From the NCBI GenBank assembly GCA_023402175.1, contig JAEXCN010000436.1, forward strand, positions 1 through 23,261: a stretch of 23,261 nt of DNA, given 5' to 3'. The notes beneath the pieces are model-generated. The model saw nothing but the letters and a program-made list of their open reading frames with translations, had not been told where the DNA came from and did not search any database. The translations under genes were made by a program, and so were the position numbers. The DNA is from Pseudomonadota bacterium (GTDB taxonomy: Bacteria > Myxococcota_A > Polyangia > Polyangiales > Polyangiaceae). Below, in pieces: positions 14,720 to 21,054 of the stretch. Within the stretch, counting starts at the first letter, position 1, and every line of letters begins with the position of its first letter.

Positions 14720-14742
14720 GGCCGCCGGGGAGACCGGCGGCC
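14720..14742. terminator. Perfect 9-bp hairpin between convergent genes
   Basis: GGCCGCCGG (14720-14728) and CCGGCGGCC (14734-14742) form a very stable stem with a 5-nt loop. It sits 3 nt after the stop of the small ORF and 10 nt from the stop of the convergent four-helix-bundle gene. It has no U-tract. Bidirectional termination is likely. Confidence 0.6.
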
Positions 14743-14751
14743 CCATCGGGG

Positions 14752-15084
14752 TCAGCGCGCGCGGTACGCGAGCTTGTAGAGGGTGGCGACGATACGGTCG
14801 ACGGTGTCGACCTCCCGCGCCACCCGCTGCGCGTCCACGTAGCCCGCTGCGCCTGCGATGCGCAGGGCCATGATGACCTCGCGACCACTAGCCATGGTGC
14901 TCTCGAGACGGACGGTGCGATTGCCGCCGCGAGCAGAGAGACCTTCGCCGGAGTTGAGCCCGACGGAGTTGAGTGCGCGCCGCATCTGCCTGCTGAGATC
15001 GGGATCCTGGCGCGCGATCACGCGGGAGAGCTGGTGCAGGGCACCGATGGTGTGAACGATGTCGTTGGCGATACGTAGCTGCAT
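14752..15084 (-). CDS. Four-helix-bundle protein (S23/23S rRNA-intervening-sequence type)
   Basis: The 110-residue protein matches the four-helix-bundle family named after proteins encoded in 23S rRNA intervening sequences (TIGR02436). Features are LSRQMRRALNSVGLNSGEGL, the glycine- and arginine-rich loop SARGGNRTVR, and STMASGREVIMALRIAGAAG. It has four amphipathic helices and no signal or membrane segment. The fold is shared with Avd, the accessory protein of diversity-generating retroelements, and pentamerises in studied cases, from family knowledge. No rRNA or reverse transcriptase is present here. ATG 15084 has AAGGAG 6 nt upstream. Members probably bind RNA or DNA; the partner here is unknown. 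It lies between repeats and the RAYT inside an island. Confidence 0.8.
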   Translation of the reverse strand: MQLRIANDIVHTIGALHQLSRVIARQDPDLSRQMRRALNSVGLNSGEGLSARGGNRTVRLESTMASGREVIMALRIAGAAGYVDAQRVAREVDTVDRIVATLYKLAYRAR

Positions 15085-15104
15085 GGCGAGCTCCTTGGGT
15101 GAGT

Positions 15105-15248
15105 CGCCGGGCGTCTCGGCCCGGCTTCGCCGACCCAGAGCGCAGCTCGCGTGACGCCGGCGTCCAATCCGCTTCCGGCGCGCACCACCGCAACGGGCCG
15201 GCGCGCGAGGTGCGCGCCCGAGGTGAAGCCGGGCCGAGACGTCCGGCG
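15105..15248. repeat. Long inverted repeat, 27-bp arms with 90-nt loop
   Basis: The left arm 15105-15131 and right arm 15222-15248 match at 25 of 27 positions, with an exact 17-bp core (CGTCTCGGCCCGGCTTC at 15112-15128 against 15225-15241). Both mismatches become G-U pairs in a plus-strand RNA, so that transcript would form an unbroken 27-bp stem. The minus-strand RNA would have two C-A mismatches. It is located just upstream of the four-helix-bundle gene start (20 nt). Confidence 0.8.
15204..15226. repeat. Right copy of the 23-bp direct repeat
   Basis: This is identical to 13391-13413, in the same orientation and 1,813 bp away. It runs 5 bp into the right arm of the long inverted repeat. 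Together with the left copy it marks the interval that contains the RAYT and the four-helix-bundle gene. Confidence 0.75.
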
Positions 15249-15305
15249 CGCGAGACCCCGCGATACGTCAGCGATGTCCCGTCGCTTCCCCTCACGAGCC
15301 GGAGA

Positions 15306-15371
15306 CCGGAGCCGGACCCGGAGCCGGACCCGGTACCGGACCCGGTATCGGAGCTGGACCCGGAGCCGGAC
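15306..15371. repeat. CCGGAN hexamer tandem array
   Basis: Eleven contiguous hexamers of the form CCGGAG/CCGGAC, with a few changes to CCGGTA, TCGGAG and CTGGAC, alternate as a 12-bp unit CCGGAGCCGGAC. In one frame they would read Pro-Glu-Pro-Asp repeats (frame 15099-15410), but no ribosome-binding site or protein-like start supports a gene. The stretch 15249-15419 contains nothing else I can identify. Confidence 0.75.
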
Positions 15372-15419
15372 CGGCATCGACATCCAATAAATGAGCGGCA
15401 TTGCCTCTAGCGCTTCGGG

Positions 15420-15665
15420 CGCCCGGAGATCTTCAACTCCGACCAGGGGCGCAGCTCACCGCCGAGGAACTTCACCAGGCCGCTACGCGACCACCGTCGC
15501 GATCAGCATGGATGGCAAGGGCCGATGCCTCGATAACGTCTTCGTCGAGCGGCTCTGGCGCTCGCTCGAGTACGAGGAGGTCCATCTTCACGCGTACGAA
15601 GACATGGCGGAGGCACGTGCCGGGAGCGGCCGCTGATCTCGCCTTCTACAACGACGTTGACGTAG
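15420..15665 (+). pseudogene. Decayed IS3-family transposase (OrfB C-terminal part)
   Basis: Fragments of the DDE integrase domain of an IS3-type OrfB are spread over three frames. They are RPEIFNSDQG (frame from 15420), then AQLTAEELHQ in the next frame, then VAISMDGKGRCLDNVFVERL WRSLEYEEVHLHAYEDMAEA up to a TGA at 15634-15636, then LAFYND in another frame. These correspond to the conserved FNTDQGAQFT, ISMDGKGRCLDN-FVERLWRSLKYE and LxFYN motifs. The N-terminal two-thirds, OrfA and the terminal inverted repeats are missing. It is a dead remnant. The stretch from 15666 to 15882 holds no gene; it contains a TATCCG/CGGATA inverted repeat at 15808-15822. Confidence 0.8.
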
Positions 15666-15882
15666 GCAAGCGATGGTCGCGGCGCAACCGCGTCATCCTG
15701 GCTCCAAACGAGGCACGAAGAAGTGTTCGTCGCCTGCGGCGCGAAGAGGCCCGAGCCGGACGACACGCGCGCTCACCACCATCTTCAGCGCGGCCACCGG
15801 AGCGTGTTATCCGTTACGGATAGGACTGTGCGTCCACGTCACGGCGATGGACTGCACCTACTCGCATGGCTGGAGGTCGCGC

Positions 15883-17157
15883 GTGATCAGATCGTCGAGG
15901 TGCATGGTCCTCGTCTCGGGACTCGTGTCGTTCGCGCTTGCTTGTTCGGACGCGGGGCATCCTGAGAAACCGTCGCCATCGACACCGGGAGACGGCACGA
16001 CGGCGGATGATGCAGGCGCGCCGCCTGCCGTGATTGGCGGCACGGTGGCCGAGATCTCCGTCGATCCCGTCGCCTCGGAGACGCCAGTGACCTTCGGTCA
16101 CGTGTTCGTGGACGGCGACGTGCCGGCCGATGTCTCGTTGGCGCTCCGGACGTCGTCGGGCGCGATGCTGCCGACCCAGCTCGATCGCAAGGCGACGCAT
16201 CCTTCGGGCGCGCTTCGTCATGGAATCGTGAGCGCGGTACTTCCCGCCGGCACGTCGGGCCGCATCGAGCTGGTGCGCGTCGAGGCGACGCCGCCGGCGA
16301 CGCCGCGCGACGTCCGCACGCTGCTCGATAGCGGCTTCGACGCGGTCGTGACGGTGCACCTCGGCGATCGGACGCTCACCGCATCGGCGAAGGACGCGCT
16401 CGCGAATCCCTCCCGCTGGCTCGACGGCGCGGTCGCGACCGAGTGGGGAGGGCACGTCCCGCTATCGGACGCGGCCGGGGCGCACTCGCATCTGCACGCG
16501 CGCTTCGATGTTCGTGCGTTCGCCGGGACCGCCGGTGAGCGCGTCGACGTCACGATCGAGAACGCCTGGGCATTCGAGCCCGCGCCCTCGAGCTTCACCT
16601 ATGACGTCGACATCGTCGTGCGCGGCAGCTCGGCCTTCTCGAAGAAGGCGCTGAAGCACCTGCATCATTCGCGCTGGCATCGTGTGCTCACGCCGTTCGC
16701 CGACGTGAGCGTGCACTACGACCTCGGTTACCTCGCGCGGACGGGCGCCGTGCCGAGCTACGACCGCACCGTCGAGGTCGCCGCCGCGTCGCTCGAAGCT
16801 TGGGGCAAGACCGCAGAAGCGGGAGTCGAGCCGATGGAGGTTCGCTTCCTCAACAACTACATGCCGAGCACCGGCGGCAGGGTGGACATCGGCATCCTCC
16901 CGGGCTGGACCGCAGGCTGGCTGCTCTCGATGGACGCACGCGCCCGCCGCGCCATGCTCGCGGTGGCCGACTCGGCGCCGGCGTTCAGCATCCACTATCG
17001 CGACAAGAACACCGATCGCGTCGTGTCGCTCGAGACGTACGACGACATGACGATCCTCGGTCGTCCGGGCGACACCAAACATCCGTTCCCGAGCTGCGGC
17101 GGCGACTGCGCCAGTCCGCTCACGGCCGATACGGCGCACCAGCCCTCGATGAGCTAG
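15883..17157 (+). pseudogene. Large lipoprotein, N-terminal part, ended by in-frame TAG
   Basis: The reading frame starts at GTG 15883, with GGAGGT 5 nt upstream. The leader (MIRSSRCMVLVSGLVSFALA, then Cys21) is a lipoprotein signal. After a Pro/Gly/Asp linker comes a domain of about 100 residues with GHVFVDGDVPADVSLALR, LPTQLDRKATHPSGALRHGI and a strand-rich continuation. This resembles the RIFT-barrel domain seen in PcRGLX/YetA-type proteins. An all-strand region (about 200-330) and a conserved DIGILPGWTAGWLLSMDARA helix region follow. The frame ends at codon 425, TAG (17155-17157), directly after AHQPSMS. The same frame continues without another stop to 18012, so the two pieces were one protein. 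Its substrate is unknown; a surface polysaccharide is plausible. Confidence 0.75.
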
Positions 17158-18012
17158 GTGCCCTATCTCGTCACCGGCGATCGCTTCCACCTCGAGGAGC
17201 TCGAGATGTGGGCGGGGTACAACGCGTTCGTCTCGAATCCCGGGTACCGGGAGTACGGCAAGGGCCTCCTCAGGTCCGACCAGGTCCGCGGCTTCGCGTG
17301 GGCGCTCCGCACGCTCGGACAGGTCGCCTTCATCGCGCCGGATGACGACCCGCAGAAGAAGTACTTCGCGTCGATGCTGCAGCACAATCTGAAGTGGCTC
17401 ATCGACGATCAGGTCAACGGGCCTTCGAAGAACCCGCTTTCGATCCTCAACGTGGGCTACACGATGGTCTACGAGAACAGCACGGGGTTCGCGCCCTGGC
17501 AGGACGACTTCTTCACGTCGGCGGTCAACGCCGTCGCCGGTTTCGGCTTCCACGATGCGGACCCGGTGCTCGCGTACAAGGCCCAGGCGCCGGTCGCGCG
17601 GATGCGCGATGCGTGCTGGATCGACGCGGCGGCGTACACCATCCTCGCACGCTCGACACCGACGGGCCCGTTCTTCCCGAGCTACAAGGAAGCGCACGCG
17701 GCGACCTTCGCCGAGCTGAAGCTCGCGAACGGCACTCGCTACCTCGACCTCACGTGCGCGAGCAAGGAAGCGGCTGACTTCCGTACGAAGCTCGACGCCG
17801 AGAACGGCACCACTCGCGGCCCATGGGCGCCGGACGAGATGACCGGGTATGCGACCTCGAGCGAAGGTTACCCGTCGAACATGCAGCCTGCGCTCGCGGC
17901 CGCGGTCGACGCCGCCGTACCCGGCGCGAAGGAAGCCTGGGCTACGTTCGTCGGGCGCTCGGTGAAGCCGACGTACAGCGACTCCCCGCAGTTCGCGATC
18001 GTGCCGCGGTAG
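17158..18012 (+). pseudogene. Large lipoprotein, C-terminal part, directly after the TAG
   Basis: The frame resumes at 17158 with VPYLVTGDRFHLEELEMWAG. This joins smoothly to the preceding AHQPSMS, as expected if the TAG replaced one codon, most simply TAC (Tyr). About 284 further residues are helical and rich in Trp/Tyr (for example YNAFVSNPGYREYGKGLL and GFAWALRTLGQVAFIAPDDD), suggesting an alpha-toroid as in polysaccharide lyases and glycosidases. No separate ribosome-binding site stands ahead of the GTG at 17158, which directly abuts the stop, so independent translation is unlikely. Codon use on the two sides of the TAG is the same. The gene is followed 65 nt later by the acetyltransferase gene. 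Confidence 0.75.
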
Positions 18013-18077
18013 CCGCGGTTCCGCATCGGACAAGAAGCGGTCGACGCGGGCGGCGTCTCCCGGTAGCAAGGGAGGCC

Positions 18078-18611
18078 ATGCCCGCGAACGACGCCGTGCT
18101 CCGTACTGCGCAACCCGAGGACGCCGATGCCCTTGCGTCGCTGGGACGGCAGACGTTCATCGACACGTTCGTCGATGGGTTCGGGATCCCGTATCCACCG
18201 GACGATCTCGAGCGCTACCTCGCGGCGAGCTTCAGCATCGCGACGACGCGAAAGCGGCTGCTCGATCCGAGCGAGGCTTGGTGGGTGGCGGAGCAGCGCG
18301 ACGCGATCGTCGGATTCGCGACCGCCGGTCCGAACACGCTCCCTCACCCGGAAGCGCGGCCGACCCACGCGGAGCTGCGGCGGCTGTACATCGCGAGGAG
18401 CGCGCAAGGTCTCGGGCTCGGGACGCGCCTGCTCGAGACGGCGCTCGCCTGGATGGAGACGCACACCGACGGGCCGCTCTGGATCGGCGTGTGGAGCGGC
18501 AACGTGAAGGCGCAGAAGCTCTATGCCGCATACGGGTTCGCGAAGGCGGGCGAGTACAAATATCCAGTCGGAAGCTGGTTCGACGACGAGCACATTCTTC
18601 GCCGCGGCTAA
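18078..18611 (+). CDS. GNAT family N-acetyltransferase
   Basis: The 177-residue protein shows the GNAT fold. The N-terminal strand and helix LRTAQPEDADALASLGRQTF are followed by WWVAEQRDAIVGFATAGP, the acetyl-CoA-binding strand and loop ELRRLYIARSAQGLGLGTRL, and the last motif SGNVKAQKLYAAYGFAKAGE. The Q/R-x-x-G-x-G/A signature reads AQGLGLG. It transfers an acetyl group from acetyl-CoA to an unknown amine, possibly a small molecule or protein N-terminus. ATG 18078 is preceded by GGGAGG with a short gap. It appears to be a stand-alone gene on the plus strand. Confidence 0.9.
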   Translation: MPANDAVLRTAQPEDADALASLGRQTFIDTFVDGFGIPYPPDDLERYLAASFSIATTRKRLLDPSEAWWVAEQRDAIVGFATAGPNTLPHPEARPTHAELRRLYIARSAQGLGLGTRLLETALAWMETHTDGPLWIGVWSGNVKAQKLYAAYGFAKAGEYKYPVGSWFDDEHILRRG

Positions 18612-18685
18612 CACTGTGCCCGGGCTCGCGCGACGAAGGCGAACAGCGACCTGCCGAAGGTCCGAAGCGCGGCTATCCTAGGAGC

Positions 18686-19570
18686 ATGCGGCCTTCGTTT
18701 CACGTCTTCACCGCCCTCTTTTTCTTCGCGACGCTCTACGCCTGCTCCGACGCCACCTCGTCGGGCACGACCCCGAAGCCCGGCACGGACGGCGACGGCT
18801 CCGACGACGGGACGACGACGGCCGACGGTGGGAAGACGAAGAACGACGGTGGCCCGCAGGGCTCGAAGGTGAACACGACGACCCAGAGCGTGGACGTCGA
18901 CGGCACCTCACGCGAATACGTGCTGTCCGTTCCGAAGGCGTACGACAAGGGAGGCTCGTACCCGCTCATCGTCGCGCTCCACGGCGACGGTCAGGACGCT
19001 GCGGGATTCGTGTCGTTCAGCAAGCTCGAGCAGGTCACCGGCGGCGAAGCGATCCTCGCGTTTCCGGATCAATCCGTCGACATCTGTGCGGCCTACGACG
19101 ACAACCCGGACGAGAAGCTCATCGAGCGAATCATCGATGCGGTCAAGTCGACGTACTCGATCGACCCGTCGAAGATCTGGGGCTTCGGCTACAGCAAGGG
19201 GGGCTACCAGCTGAACGAGATCGCGTGCAAGAAGCCGGGGCTCCTCACTGCCATGGCTGTCCACGCAGGCGGCGCCCCCAACTCCTGCACCGGAGGCGCG
19301 ATCAACTGCGCGAATGGAGCCGGCCTCCCGGCGTTCTTCACGCACGGCGGGAACGACGATCCGAACGGTGGCGAGTACGCCGCGCAATACTGGGCGGGAC
19401 GCGCAGGCTGCCAGCTGACGAAGAGCAAGACGACGCCGGACATCTGCGAAGCGTTCGACGGCTGCCCGGCAGACAAGCCGGTCGTCTTCTGCGTCGTCCC
19501 GAACCAGCCGCACTACCCGATGTACGGCGACGCGGCCGCCCACTCGTGGGCGTGGTTCAAGACGCTCTGA
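18686..19570 (+). CDS. Secreted PHB-depolymerase/feruloyl-esterase-type lipoprotein
   Basis: The 294-residue protein has a lipoprotein leader (FHVFTALFFFATLYAC, Cys20) and a Gly/Asp/Thr-rich linker to about residue 60. An alpha/beta hydrolase domain follows: PLIVALHGDGQDAAGF as the oxyanion strand, the nucleophile elbow WGFGYSKGGYQ with Ser170, an acid in HGGNDDPNGG (Asp224 or Asp225), and His276 in PNQPHYPMYG. This is the pattern of the LpqC-like, PHB-depolymerase/feruloyl-esterase family, which cleaves ester bonds in polymers outside the cell. Several cysteines (Cys181, 201, 208, 242, 254, 260, 269) could form disulfides. ATG 18686 has GGAG unusually close. The next gene, a GST, starts 49 nt later. 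Confidence 0.85.
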   Translation: MRPSFHVFTALFFFATLYACSDATSSGTTPKPGTDGDGSDDGTTTADGGKTKNDGGPQGSKVNTTTQSVDVDGTSREYVLSVPKAYDKGGSYPLIVALHGDGQDAAGFVSFSKLEQVTGGEAILAFPDQSVDICAAYDDNPDEKLIERIIDAVKSTYSIDPSKIWGFGYSKGGYQLNEIACKKPGLLTAMAVHAGGAPNSCTGGAINCANGAGLPAFFTHGGNDDPNGGEYAAQYWAGRAGCQLTKSKTTPDICEAFDGCPADKPVVFCVVPNQPHYPMYGDAAAHSWAWFKTL

Positions 19571-19619
19571 CGAGCGAGCCGCTCTGCCTACGCCGAGGCG
19601 ATGGTAAGGAGAGTCTTCG

Positions 19620-20258
19620 ATGATCACGATCTCTGCGTTCAAGTGGGTTCCCCCGTTCGCGCAGGGGCAAGTCCGAGACCTTCGCGTCCGCTGGGCCCTC
19701 GAAGAGGCGGGCCTGCCGTACGAAGCGAAGCTCATCGGCCCGAGCGATCAGGCCTCCGCGGAGTACCGTGCGCGCCAGCCTTTCGGGCAGGTCCCGTACT
19801 TCGAGGAGGAAGGGCTCGTCCTCTTCGAGTCAGGATCGATCGTGCTCCACATCGGGGAGCGGAGCGATGTGCTCCTTCCGGACGATCCGCGTGCGCGAGC
19901 GCGAGCCATCACGTGGGTGTTCGCGGCGCTGAACTCGGTCGAGATCATGCTCCAGCAGGTCGCCGCGATCGATTTCTTCCACGTCGGCGACGAAGCGGCG
20001 CAGCGCCGGCGGCCTGCGGCCGAGAGCGCGGCGAAACGCAGACTCCACGAGGTCGCCGCGTGGCTCGGAGACCGCGAGTACCTCGAGGACCGCTTCACGG
20101 TCGGCGATCTGATGATGTCGACCGTGCTCCGGATCGTCCAGCACACCGATATGCTCGAGAAAGAGCCGATGCTGAAGGCATACAAGGCGCGCTGTGAAGC
20201 ACGCCCCGCCTTCCAGCGTGCGCTCCGTGACCAGATGGCTCCTTTCGAGAAGCGCTGA
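19620..20258 (+). CDS. Glutathione S-transferase
   Basis: The 212-residue protein has the GST arrangement. The N-terminal thioredoxin-like domain shows FKWVPPFAQGQVRDLRVRWA, LEEAGLPYEAKLIG, the cis-proline motif FGQVPYFEEEGLVLFESGSI and VLHIGERSD. A helical C-terminal domain has WLGDREYLEDRFTVGDLMMS, the conserved D of the N-capping box, and ends in LRDQMAPFEKR. The ES after the proline loop (FESGSI) is the glutathione carboxylate site. The N-terminal catalytic Ser/Tyr/Cys is not obvious. It conjugates or reduces with glutathione in the cytoplasm. ATG 19620 is preceded by AAGGAG. With the glutathione peroxidase it suggests glutathione use, but the two genes are 10 kb apart and unlinked. Confidence 0.88.
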   Translation: MITISAFKWVPPFAQGQVRDLRVRWALEEAGLPYEAKLIGPSDQASAEYRARQPFGQVPYFEEEGLVLFESGSIVLHIGERSDVLLPDDPRARARAITWVFAALNSVEIMLQQVAAIDFFHVGDEAAQRRRPAAESAAKRRLHEVAAWLGDREYLEDRFTVGDLMMSTVLRIVQHTDMLEKEPMLKAYKARCEARPAFQRALRDQMAPFEKR

Positions 20259-20322
20259 GAGCTCGCGTTCGCTGCGGCGGAGCCCGCGCGTTTCTACCCG
20301 GGACGTCCGGACAGCCAGCACG

Positions 20323-20343
20323 GTTTCGACATCGGGCCGAAAC
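20323..20343. promoter_or_regulatory. Inverted repeat GTTTCG/CGAAAC in intergenic gap
   Basis: GTTTCG (20323-20328) and CGAAAC (20338-20343) face each other across 9 nt in the gap between the GST and GXWXG genes. It could be a terminator hairpin (TCTTTG follows) or an operator for the downstream gene. Only the symmetry supports it. Confidence 0.25.
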
Positions 20344-20427
20344 TCTTTGTGCTCCCTTGCCGCGTTGATCTCCGGAGCGGCCGGAAGTAGCCATTTGTCG
20401 TCCCGGATACCCAGGGAGGAGGACCAG

Positions 20428-20991
20428 ATGACCGCTGCCGCAGCTTCCCAGACGCGGTCGGACCGGCTCGTCGCGCTGCAGCGCGGCTCGACGACGGACG
20501 AAGCTCTTGCATTCTTCGATTCGCTGCCGCCGATCGCTAGCGAGGATCTCCGCGGACGGTGGAAGGGGTCGGAGCTCCCGACCGGGCATCCTCTCGAGGG
20601 GCTGCTCGAGCGCTACGGCTGGTACGGCAAGGCGTTCATCGATGATGACACCGTGCATCCGCTCCTGTTCCAGGACGCGTCCGGCAAGATCGTCGTCGTC
20701 GATCCCCGCCGGCTCCCGGTCGCGATCGCCCCGCGCGTGCCTCGTCTCGGCGGTTCGATCGTGCGCCGTGCGCTGTCCATGCTTGGCTCGGTGATCGGCA
20801 CCTCGAAGCCGCGGGCGCGCCTGCGGAACGTCGAGTATCGAGGGAAGGTGAGCGCGACGATGATCTACGATCACCTCCCGATCCACGACGTCTTCCGTCG
20901 CGTCGACGACGACACCGTCCTCGGATTGATGGATCAGCGCGGCGACAAGCGGCCGTTCTTCTTCGTGCTCCGGCGGGACCACGCGACCTGA
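20428..20991 (+). CDS. GXWXG and DUF4334 domain protein
   Basis: The 187-residue protein has an N-terminal segment with FFDSLPPIASEDLRGRWKGS, matching the GXWXG motif (GRWKG), then WYGKAFIDDDTVHPLLFQD and, in the second half, LRNVEYRGKVSATMIYDHLP. The last part has IHDVFRRVDDDTVLGLMDQR and ends FFFVLRRD. The order GXWXG then DUF4334 is the usual two-domain arrangement, probably a small lipocalin-like barrel of unknown function, in bacteria and fungi. ATG 20428 has GGGAGGAGGA upstream. No signal peptide; cytoplasmic. It stands alone between the GST and the polymerase. Confidence 0.85.
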   Translation: MTAAAASQTRSDRLVALQRGSTTDEALAFFDSLPPIASEDLRGRWKGSELPTGHPLEGLLERYGWYGKAFIDDDTVHPLLFQDASGKIVVVDPRRLPVAIAPRVPRLGGSIVRRALSMLGSVIGTSKPRARLRNVEYRGKVSATMIYDHLPIHDVFRRVDDDTVLGLMDQRGDKRPFFFVLRRDHAT

Positions 20992-21054
20992 GCCAGAGGC
21001 ACGGGCTCGAGCGCGGCCGCGTCCTCGCGGCTCGTGCGCTATGGTCGGCTCGAG

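Noticed and set aside
14752..15250. Diversity-generating retroelement (Avd-like protein)
   Set aside because: The four-helix fold is shared with Avd, but there is no reverse transcriptase and no template/variable repeat pair differing at adenines.
15099..15410. A protein with Pro-Glu-Pro-Asp repeats
   Set aside because: The frame only translates the CCGGAN array, has no ribosome-binding site, and its N-terminus is Arg-rich shadow sequence.
17158..18012. An independent gene starting at GTG 17158
   Set aside because: The GTG abuts the TAG in the same frame, there is no ribosome-binding site, and the protein would begin in the middle of a fold.
16462..18069. A 535-residue minus-strand ORF over the split lipoprotein
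   Set aside because: It is Arg/Val/Glu-rich with no family motifs and is the mirror of a gene with good codon use, a signal peptide and a ribosome-binding site. GC-rich DNA commonly leaves long antisense frames open.
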